In this document: one piece after another, positions 12,194-17,832 of the stretch
Layout: each line of letters begins with the position of its first letter
How positions within the stretch are numbered: the first letter of the stretch is position 1
Assembly (NCBI GenBank): GCA_003168295.1
Contig: PMST01000299.1
Span: forward strand, 19,352 to 37,183
Direction of reading: 5' to 3'
From: Actinomycetota bacterium
Lineage (GTDB): Bacteria > Actinomycetota > Actinomycetes > Streptosporangiales > Streptosporangiaceae
Length of the DNA stretch: 17,832 nt
Made by a program: the position numbers and the translations under genes
Notes under the pieces: model-generated
What the model was told of the DNA's origin: nothing
Database searches by the model: none
Seen by the model: only the letters and a program-made list of their open reading frames with translations

Positions 12194-12755
12194 CGCGGCG
12201 GATCAGGGGGACGGCGGATTCGGCCCACTTGGCGATGGCCGCGTCCAGGGTCGCGAACTCGGGCTCGGTGACGTACAGGCCGCGGGACGGGATGGTCGCG
12301 CCCAGCTCGACCAGGACGGGGCGCAAGTGGACCTCGACCGCGAGCAGGTGGCCGGGCCAGCCGCCGGTCATGACGGGGACCGCGACGACGCCGGCCAGGC
12401 CGTTGTTGCCGTAGCGATCGAGGAAGGCCTTCAGCATGCCGGTGTAGGCGGCCTTGTAGGTCGGCGAGGCGAAAATAGCGACGTCGGCGGCGGCGACCTC
12501 GGCGGTGAGCCGGGATAGTTCGGCGGCGGACCAGTCGAACAGGCTCGGGGCGTGCTCGGCGAGGTCGACGACAAGATGGGCCGAGGGCTCGGCGGGGACT
12601 AGCGGGACCGCGGCGGGGACGACTTGGCGGGCCGGGGCCTCGGCGGGCACGGTTGGGCGGGCCAGTTCTGCGGCGAGCACGTCGGCTACGGCTAGGGCGA
12701 CACCGTGGGTGCGGGAGGCCGGCTTGGGGTTGCCGGTGACGACGGCGATCCGCAT
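12180..12755 (-). CDS. NADPH-dependent FMN reductase (SsuE-like)
   Basis: A 191-residue flavodoxin-fold reductase. The N-terminal phosphate-binding loop is TGNPKPASRTHGVA (about 7-20), and the flavin site SPTYKAAYTGMLKAFLDR is at about 97-114. GGWPGH at about 131-136 and a C-terminal helix follow. It should supply FMNH2 to the alkanesulfonate monooxygenase encoded 73 bases upstream on the same strand, so it plays the SsuE role. A Pro/Ala/Val-rich insert at about 33-58, between the first helix and the second strand (HLVVDL), is longer than usual for the family and low in complexity. ATG at 12755 is preceded by GGAGG with good spacing. An ArsH/azoreductase-like role is a less likely alternative. 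Confidence 0.85.
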   Translation of the reverse strand: MRIAVVTGNPKPASRTHGVALAVADVLAAELARPTVPAEAPARQVVPAAVPLVPAEPSAHLVVDLAEHAPSLFDWSAAELSRLTAEVAAADVAIFASPTYKAAYTGMLKAFLDRYGNNGLAGVVAVPVMTGGWPGHLLAVEVHLRPVLVELGATIPSRGLYVTEPEFATLDAAIAKWAESAVPLIRRALKP

Positions 12756-12828
12756 GGCGGCTACCTCCGTTTCGCGAGTAGGTCGTCGGATGAGGTGTTA
12801 CCACTGCCCGTTCGGCATCTCAAGGCTT

Positions 12829-14022
12829 TCACGACGCGGCGGTGGCCTGACGCGGGAGATCGGCCGACGGCCCGGAGGTCGGGGCGAAGGGGACCGCGTT
12901 CGCGGCGCCGTCCAGGCTGGCCGGGGCGGGATGGGTCCACAGGCCGCGGGCCTGCAGGATCGGCAGCACGCCCTCGCCGAACCAGTAGGCCTCTTCCAGG
13001 TGCGGGTAGCCGGACAGGATGAACTCGGACAGGCCGAGCCGCGCGTACTCCTCGATCCGGTCGGCGACCTCGGTGTGGCTGCCGACCAGCGCCGTCCCGG
13101 CGCCGCCGCGGACCAGGCCGACGCCGGCCCAGAGGTTCGGCGACACCTCGAGGTTGTCCCGCGAGCCGCCGTGCAGCTCACGCATCCGGCGCAGGCCCTC
13201 GGACTCGCTCCGGGCCAGGTTCTCCTGAACCTTGCGGACCATCGCCTCGTCGACGCCTTCGATTAGGCGGTCCGCCTGCCGCCAGGCCTCGTCGGCCGTG
13301 TCCCGGCTGATGACGTGCAGCCGGATGCCGTAGCGCAGCGTGCGGCCGGCCTCGCGGGCCAGTCCGTCCATCCAGCGCAACTTCTTATCCACGGCGGCTG
13401 GGGCTTCGCCCCAGGTGAGGTAGACGTCGGTACGGCGGGCGGCGACCGGGCCTGCGGGGCCGCTTGAGCCGCCGAAGTACAGGTCAGGGACCGGAACTGG
13501 GAGCGTGGCCAGGCGCGCGCCTTCGACCTGCAGGTGGTCGCCGTGGTAGGTGACGGTCTCGCCGCCCCACAGCCGGGTCACGATGTCCAGGAACTCATCG
13601 CACCGCACGTAGCGCTGCTCCTTGTCCAGGAAGTCACCGTAGGCCCGCTGTTCGGCGGACTCCCCGCCGGTCACCACGTTCAGCAGCAGGCGGCCTCGGG
13701 AGTGGCGCTGGAAGGTGGCCGCCATCTGAGCGGACAGCGTCGGGGAGATCAGGCCGGGCCGGAACGCGACCAGGAACTTCAGCCGCTCGGTGACCTCGGT
13801 GAGCATCGCGGTCACCAGCCAGGCATCCTCGCACCACGCGCCGGTCGGGGTGAGTGCGGCCTCGAAACCGAGTTGTTCGGCGCTGCGGGCGATCTGACCC
13901 AGGTAGGCCAGGGAGGCGGGCCGGATGGCGCCCGCCGCACCGGTCGCGACACCGTGCCCGCCGCCGACGATGTCGCGGCCGTCGCCATTGGTCGGGAGGA
14001 ACCAGTGGAAGCGCAGTGACAT
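12829..14022 (-). CDS. ssuD: FMNH2-dependent alkanesulfonate monooxygenase
   Basis: A 397-residue LLM-class monooxygenase that cleaves the C-S bond of alkanesulfonates to aldehyde and sulfite for sulfur nutrition. SsuD signatures run its length: MSLRFHWFLPTNGDGR; GAWCEDAW with the conserved Cys64; RLKFLVAFRPGLISPT; RLLLNVVTGG; DLYFGGSS; YLTWGEAP; GIRLHVI with Arg234 and His236 at the E. coli Arg226/His228 positions; and SEFILSGYPHLEEAYWFGEG near the C-terminus. It is slightly longer than E. coli SsuD (381) because of a poorly conserved tail. ATG at 14022 has GAAGGGA six bases upstream. It is the first gene of a two-gene minus-strand unit with the FMN reductase. No SsuABC transporter is in the window. 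It is divergent from the hydroxy-acid oxidase. Confidence 0.92.
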   Translation of the reverse strand: MSLRFHWFLPTNGDGRDIVGGGHGVATGAAGAIRPASLAYLGQIARSAEQLGFEAALTPTGAWCEDAWLVTAMLTEVTERLKFLVAFRPGLISPTLSAQMAATFQRHSRGRLLLNVVTGGESAEQRAYGDFLDKEQRYVRCDEFLDIVTRLWGGETVTYHGDHLQVEGARLATLPVPVPDLYFGGSSGPAGPVAARRTDVYLTWGEAPAAVDKKLRWMDGLAREAGRTLRYGIRLHVISRDTADEAWRQADRLIEGVDEAMVRKVQENLARSESEGLRRMRELHGGSRDNLEVSPNLWAGVGLVRGGAGTALVGSHTEVADRIEEYARLGLSEFILSGYPHLEEAYWFGEGVLPILQARGLWTHPAPASLDGAANAVPFAPTSGPSADLPRQATAAS

Positions 14023-14053
14023 CGTCGTTCCCTTCGAGTTTCGGACTTCGGGC

Positions 14054-14081
14054 TTGACGTGAGCATACTAAAAACGATAAT
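14054..14081 (+). promoter_or_regulatory. sigma70-type promoter for the hydroxy-acid oxidase operon
   Basis: TTGACG (14054-14059) and GATAAT (14076-14081) are separated by 16 bp, the best promoter match in the window. Transcription would start near 14088, leaving a leader of about 64 bases before ATG 14152. The promoter overlaps the possible upstream GTG at 14059, which argues against that start. Confidence 0.65.
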
Positions 14082-14096
14082 TCCGATTGGTTTAGT
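14067..14096. promoter_or_regulatory. inverted repeat flanking the -10 box in the ssuD / oxidase divergent region
   Basis: The arms actaaa (14067-14072) and tttagt (14091-14096) surround the -10 element and likely start site. It could be an operator for a regulator of one or both divergent genes. The arms are short (6 bp), so this is suggestive only. Confidence 0.35.
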
Positions 14097-14151
14097 GTAC
14101 CGGAGCCGGGGGCGGTTTCCTGAGCGGGCGGCGGCGCGTATCGTCCGGGAC

Positions 14152-15351
14152 ATGAAGGCAGCAGAGATACGCCGCTTGATCCAGATGAAGCCGGTCGAGC
14201 TCAACGCCACCCGCCGGAGGCTGTCGGCCTGTCATGACATCGGCGACTTGCGCACCGCGGGACGCCGGCTGATCCCGCGGCCGGTCTTTGATTACGTCGA
14301 CGGCGCCGCCGACGAGGAACTGTCGATGGCGGCTAATACCCGGGCGTTCCGGCGGTGGCGGTTCCGGCCCCGGGCGCTGGCCGGCATCACCACGGTCGAC
14401 ACCACCACGGTGCTCCTCGACCGGGTGCTGCCGGTGCCGCTCGTGCTCGCCCCGACCGGATACACGCGGATGATGCACCCGGACGGCGAGATCGGCGCGG
14501 CGCGCTCGGCGCAGCGGCACGGGCTGCCGTACGGGCTGTCCACGATGGCCACGACCACCATCGAGGCGGTCGCGCAGGCCGCCCAGCCGGACCTGTGGTT
14601 CCAGCTCTACATCCTGAAGGACAGCGGGCTGACCAAGGAACTGGTGGACCGGGCCGCCACGGCCGGGTACCGGGTGCTGGCCGTCACCGTGGACACGCCC
14701 ATCACCGGGCACCGGACCAGGGACGAAAGGAACGGGCTCGTCATACCGCCCGAGCTGACCGTGCGGACGCTGGCCAGCATCGCGGCCCGGCCTGTGTACT
14801 GGGTCAACATGCTGCGCAACGAGGCCATCGACTTCGCGAACTTCGCCGGGCACGACGCGATGTCGATCCGGGAGACCGGCAGCAAGTTCAACCCGTCCAT
14901 CAGCTGGGACGACATCGCGGAGCTGCGTTCGCGCTGGCCGGGGAAGCTGGTCATCAAGGGCCCGCTGTCGCCCACGGACGCGATGCGCGCGGTGTCGGCG
15001 GGAGCGGACGGGGTGCAGCTTTCCAACCACGGCGGACGCCAGCTCGACCGGGTGGTGCCGCCCGTCGACCTGATCGCCTCCGTCCGCGACGCGGTGGGAC
15101 CGGACATCTCGGTGCTGGTGGATTCGGGCGTCCGGCACGGTGCCGACATCGCCGTGGCGCTGGCCCTGGGCGCGGACGCCTGCGCGATCGGGCGGGCCTA
15201 CCTGTACGGGCTCATGGCCGGCGGTGAGACGGGCGTGGACAAGGCGCTTGACATCCTTTCCGGCCAGTTCACCCGGACCCTGCACCTGCTCGGCGTGCGC
15301 TCGGTGAGCGAGCTTAAGGCCGGCGGCCGCGAGCTGCTGGTGCGGGCATGA
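14152..15351 (+). CDS. FMN-dependent alpha-hydroxy-acid oxidase/dehydrogenase (lactate/mandelate type)
   Basis: A 399-residue TIM-barrel flavoenzyme that oxidises a 2-hydroxy acid to a 2-keto acid. Landmarks are FDYVDGAADEE (Tyr48), APTGYTRMMHPDGE, YGLSTMATT, WFQLYILKD (Tyr153), the flavin Lys269 in GKLVIKG, the catalytic base His293 with Arg297 in LSNHGGRQLD, and DSGVRHG with Arg328. The glycolate/lactate/mandelate residues are all present, so it is probably active. The exact substrate cannot be read from sequence, and whether it behaves as oxidase, dehydrogenase or monooxygenase is open. ATG at 14152 is preferred: the upstream in-frame GTG at 14059 lies in the promoter, and the conserved N-terminus begins near 14152. 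Its stop overlaps the LysE-type gene (ATGA), so the two are co-translated. Confidence 0.9.
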   Translation: MKAAEIRRLIQMKPVELNATRRRLSACHDIGDLRTAGRRLIPRPVFDYVDGAADEELSMAANTRAFRRWRFRPRALAGITTVDTTTVLLDRVLPVPLVLAPTGYTRMMHPDGEIGAARSAQRHGLPYGLSTMATTTIEAVAQAAQPDLWFQLYILKDSGLTKELVDRAATAGYRVLAVTVDTPITGHRTRDERNGLVIPPELTVRTLASIAARPVYWVNMLRNEAIDFANFAGHDAMSIRETGSKFNPSISWDDIAELRSRWPGKLVIKGPLSPTDAMRAVSAGADGVQLSNHGGRQLDRVVPPVDLIASVRDAVGPDISVLVDSGVRHGADIAVALALGADACAIGRAYLYGLMAGGETGVDKALDILSGQFTRTLHLLGVRSVSELKAGGRELLVRA

Positions 15352-15986
15352 TCTCGACCGGACACCTGCTCGGCTTCGCGCTGGCGTCGCTGGTGCTGAT
15401 CGTCATCCCCGGACCCGGGGTGCTGTTCATCGTGGGCCGGGCCCTGGCGCACGGGCGGCGGACCGCGCTGGCCACCGCCTGCGGCCACGCCGCGGGCAAC
15501 TACCTGGTGGCGGCGTGCGTGGCCGTCGGGCTGGGCGCGCTGCTTCAGCGCTCGGAGCAGGCGTTCGTGATCGTCAAGGTGACCGGCGCGCTGTACCTGA
15601 TCTGGCTCGGTATCCACGCGATCCGGCAGCGCAAGTCGCTGGCCGACGCGTTCGCGGTGGCGGTGACGCCGCGGGAAGGCTGGCGCGCGCTGCGGGACGG
15701 TGTGACGGTCGGCATCACCAACCCCAAGGCGTACATCTTGTTCGGCGCGATCCTGCCGCAATTCGTCAACCGCGGCGCCGGGAACGTGCCCGCGCAGATG
15801 CTGCTGCTGGCCCTGGTTTCCGTGTCGATCGGCGCGATCTCGGACTGCTCGTGGGCGTACGCGGCGAGCGCGGTGCGGACCTGGTTCGCCCGGTCGCCGC
15901 GCCGCTTCGAGCTGGTCGGCGGCGCGGGCGGCCTGGCGATGATCGGCGTCGGCGTCACGGTCGCCCTCACCGGCCGCAACCGCTGA
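15348..15986 (+). CDS. LysE/RhtB-family exporter
   Basis: A 212-residue inner-membrane translocator of the LysE/RhtB superfamily, which exports amino acids and related metabolites. Family motifs are IPGPGVLFIVGRALAHGRR (about 20-38), KVTGALYLIWLGIHAIR (about 77-93) and GITNPKAYILFGAILPQFV (about 121-139), with six predicted membrane helices. ATG at 15348 overlaps the oxidase stop by four bases, which ties its expression to the hydroxy-acid oxidase. The substrate is unknown. The coupling suggests export of a product or excess substrate of that pathway, for example a hydroxy/keto acid or derived amino acid; this is inference. It ends four bases from the convergent protease gene's stop. Confidence 0.92.
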   Translation: MISTGHLLGFALASLVLIVIPGPGVLFIVGRALAHGRRTALATACGHAAGNYLVAACVAVGLGALLQRSEQAFVIVKVTGALYLIWLGIHAIRQRKSLADAFAVAVTPREGWRALRDGVTVGITNPKAYILFGAILPQFVNRGAGNVPAQMLLLALVSVSIGAISDCSWAYAASAVRTWFARSPRRFELVGGAGGLAMIGVGVTVALTGRNR

Positions 15987-16015
15987 GGGGTTAGGGGTGG
16001 GGGGTGCGGGGTGGG
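15987..16015 (+). other. strong G-quadruplex-type motif across the convergent LysE / protease 3' ends
   Basis: G-runs lie at 15987-15990, 15994-15997, 15999-16004, 16008-16011 and 16013-16015, with loops of 3, 1, 3 and 1 bases. It begins directly after the LysE stop (15984-15986) and includes the protease stop (15993-15991, minus strand). More G-runs continue to about 16070. There is no hairpin terminator between the two genes. Confidence 0.8.
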
Positions 16016-17832
16016 AGAGGGCGGCGGGATTTGAGGGGGCCGGTGGAGGTGTCGGGGGGGACTGGGGGCGGCTGCTTGTCTAGGGCGTCGAGGGCGAGAC
16101 GGATCGCGGTCTCGAGCTGGGGGTCGCGGGCCGCCGCGGCGTCGTCGGGCGTGATCAGCACCTCCACATCGGGGTCGACGCCGTAGTTCTCCACGCTCCA
16201 GCCGTACTCGTTGAACCAGAACGCGAACCGGGGCACGGTGATGCTGGTGCCGTCGACCAGGCCCTGGCGCCCTTCGATGCCGATCACGCCGCCCCAGGTG
16301 CGGGTGCCGACCACCGGACCCAGACCGAGCAGCTTGATCGCCGCCGTGACGATGTCACCGTCGGATCCGGCGAACTCGTCCGCCACGGTGACCAGCGGTC
16401 CGCGCCGCGCCTCCTGCGGATAGGTCTCGGGGCGCAGCCAGCGGCCCGTATCCCAGGCGATCACGCGGCGGGAGAGCTTCTCCACGATCAGCTCGGAGAT
16501 GTGACCGCCGCTGTTCCCGCGCACGTCGAAGATCAGGCCGTCGCGGGTCATCTCGGTCCGCATGTCACGATGGAAATGCGCCCAGCCCTCACCCATCATG
16601 TCCGGGATGTGCAGGTAGCCGAGGCGGCCGTCGCTGAGTTCCCGCACCAGCCGGCGCCGGCCCGCCACCCAGTCCTGGTACCGCAGTCGCCGCTCGGAGT
16701 GCAGCGGCACGACAACCACGCGACGCGGTTCGGCAGGTTCGGCGACAGGGCGGATAGTAAGTTCTACTGGCTTGCCCGCTGTCCCGGCCAGTAGCGGCCA
16801 GGGACCGCGTACCGGGTCGACCGGCAGGCCGTCCACGGATACCAGCTCATCCCCGGCCACCACCGCGACGCCCGGCGCCGCCAGCGGCGACCGGGCCCGC
16901 GGGTCGGAGGACTCGCCCGGAAGCACCCGGTCCACCACCCAGCGGCCCGAGGCGTCGCGCGAGATGTCTGCCCCGAGCTGACCTACCGGCGCGTACGTGC
17001 GGCCGGGACCGCTGGCCATAGTCACGTACGCGTGCGACGTGCCGAGCTCGCCCAGCAGGTCCCACAGCAGGTCGGCGAAGTCGGCGGAACCGCGGATCCG
17101 GGTCAGCAGCGGGCGGTACTCCTCGAGCACGCCGTCCCAGTCAACCCCGGACATGCCGGGCACCCAGTAGTCCCGGCGCACCACCCGGCCGACTTCGGCG
17201 TAGGCGTACAGCCACAGCGCGGCCGGGTCGGCCTGGAACCGGGCCCTGGACGCGTCGACGGTAACGGTTTCGCCCGAGTCGTCCTGCTTGCGCGCGGACG
17301 GGATCACCCGCAGCTCCTCGTGGTCGCGCACGACCAGCCGGGTACCGTCGCCGCTGACCCGGAACCAGTCGATGCCGCCCGCCAGCTCCTTGACCTCGCG
17401 CTTACGCAGGTCAAACCGCTGAAGCGCGGACCGGGGGCGGTCGTCGCCCAGCTCCGCGCCACCCTCGCCGAGCACACCGGACAGGGGCGCGCGCAGCCAC
17501 ACCAGGCCGCCCTTGACCGCGGCCAGGGACCGGTAGCGGGCCTCCTCCACCGGTACGGGCACCACCCGTTCGGCCAGGCCGGCGGCGTCGACGGTGACGG
17601 TCACCTCGTCGGCGGAGTCCTCGCCCGCTTCGGTGCCCAGCGGACGGCCCTCGGGCATCGGCCCGAACGGCGAGGGGGTCTGCGCCGCGAGCGGCACCAG
17701 GTAGGGGCGGGCGCCGAACGGGAACGACAGGTCGAACGTGTGCGCGTCGTAGACCGGGTCGAACGTGCGCTGGGACAGGAACGCCAGGTACAGGCCGTCG
17801 GCGGTGAACACCGGGCTGGTGTCGGCGAACCG
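15991..17832 (-). CDS. tricorn-type S41 protease, C-terminal part (5' end beyond window)
   Basis: The frame runs off the right edge, so the start is not in the window. At least 613 residues are visible, versus roughly 1050-1100 for full tricorn proteases. Numbering from the internal GTG at 17811, the end of a beta-propeller region (about 1-170) is followed by the C1 domain with GELGTSHAY (Ser259, His260). A PDZ domain lies at about 275-355. The C2 domain has FDVRGNSGGH (about 428-437, oxyanion glycines), the nucleophile pair AGSDGD (Ser483, Asp484) and ENYG (Glu541). These match the tricorn Ser-His / Ser-Asp-Glu catalytic set, so it should be an active cytosolic carboxypeptidase-like enzyme degrading peptides. 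The last ~28 residues are a Pro-rich low-complexity tail encoded by C-runs. Confidence 0.92.
   Translation of the reverse strand, partial: RFADTSPVFTADGLYLAFLSQRTFDPVYDAHTFDLSFPFGARPYLVPLAAQTPSPFGPMPEGRPLGTEAGEDSADEVTVTVDAAGLAERVVPVPVEEARYRSLAAVKGGLVWLRAPLSGVLGEGGAELGDDRPRSALQRFDLRKREVKELAGGIDWFRVSGDGTRLVVRDHEELRVIPSARKQDDSGETVTVDASRARFQADPAALWLYAYAEVGRVVRRDYWVPGMSGVDWDGVLEEYRPLLTRIRGSADFADLLWDLLGELGTSHAYVTMASGPGRTYAPVGQLGADISRDASGRWVVDRVLPGESSDPRARSPLAAPGVAVVAGDELVSVDGLPVDPVRGPWPLLAGTAGKPVELTIRPVAEPAEPRRVVVVPLHSERRLRYQDWVAGRRRLVRELSDGRLGYLHIPDMMGEGWAHFHRDMRTEMTRDGLIFDVRGNSGGHISELIVEKLSRRVIAWDTGRWLRPETYPQEARRGPLVTVADEFAGSDGDIVTAAIKLLGLGPVVGTRTWGGVIGIEGRQGLVDGTSITVPRFAFWFNEYGWSVENYGVDPDVEVLITPDDAAAARDPQLETAIRLALDALDKQPPPVPPDTSTGPLKSRRPLPPRTPHP

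Noticed and set aside
11014..12804. 596-codon minus frame running from upstream of the FMN reductase through marR into yceI
   Set aside because: Only the last 181 codons are YceI. The rest is an open-frame accident over marR and the FMN reductase in other frames, and AGGAGG before ATG 11559 fixes the real start.
14059..14151. Upstream GTG extension of the hydroxy-acid oxidase
   Set aside because: The GTG overlaps the -35 box of a good promoter, and the extra 31 residues are unlike the family N-terminus.
1..17832. CRISPR arrays, tRNA/rRNA genes, transposases, integrases, att sites
   Set aside because: None seen. The direct repeats present are single tandem pairs, short coding repeats or one diverged pair, without the spacing or ends of such elements.

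Overview
High-G+C (roughly 70% by eye) actinobacterial chromosome segment. The evidence is strong G/C third-position bias, frequent GTG starts, four-base ATGA/GTGA gene overlaps, an F420-type LLM oxidoreductase, a tricorn-type S41 peptidase, a DUF58 cell-wall cluster and an LPG-flippase/kinase-like fusion. The gene set fits a Streptomyces/Streptosporangiales-type actinomycete, but nothing in the window fixes the genus. No rRNA, tRNA, CRISPR array, integrase or intact insertion sequence was seen.

Layout. (1) 1-1322: 3' end of a DUF58 gene and an overlapping membrane-protein gene. (2) 1504-4798: a tight three-gene operon of nitrilase-family carbamoyl-amino-acid amidase, dihydropyrimidinase/hydantoinase and F420-type LLM oxidoreductase, probably for pyrimidine or hydantoin breakdown. 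(3) 8748-4802 (minus): a large membrane protein joining a degenerate kinase-like domain to an LPG-synthase/flippase TM domain, followed by a membrane-anchored SGNH hydrolase. A 25-bp tandem duplication sits on the start of the first gene. (4) 8992-9950: a relic of an SfnB/DszC-type acyl-CoA-dehydrogenase-fold monooxygenase that kept its N- and C-terminal ends but lost its middle, then a flavin reductase with an odd repeat-rich N-terminus. (5) 9951-11013: about 1.06 kb without a convincing gene, holding two diverged copies of one sequence, several hairpins and a G-quadruplex-type motif. (6) 11014-12147: divergent yceI / marR pair. (7) 14022-12180 (minus): ssuD-type alkanesulfonate monooxygenase and its FMN reductase. 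(8) 14152-15986: alpha-hydroxy-acid oxidase translationally coupled to a LysE/RhtB exporter, behind a good sigma70-type promoter. (9) 17832-15991 (minus): C-terminal part of a tricorn-type protease.

How the genes fit together. Regions 4 and 7 read as parts of an organosulfur-scavenging capacity: two-component flavin monooxygenases plus flavin reductases. One monooxygenase is now only a remnant. Region 2 is a catabolic operon. Region 3 looks envelope-related.

The most unusual items are the doubly deleted but in-frame SfnB relic, the tandemly duplicated translation start with a 12-codon leader, a perfect 12-bp inverted repeat just inside the flavin reductase reading frame, a G-rich rare-codon insertion in the dihydropyrimidinase, and G-quadruplex motifs at three gene 3' ends. 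I do not see a convincing wholly new multi-gene system here.
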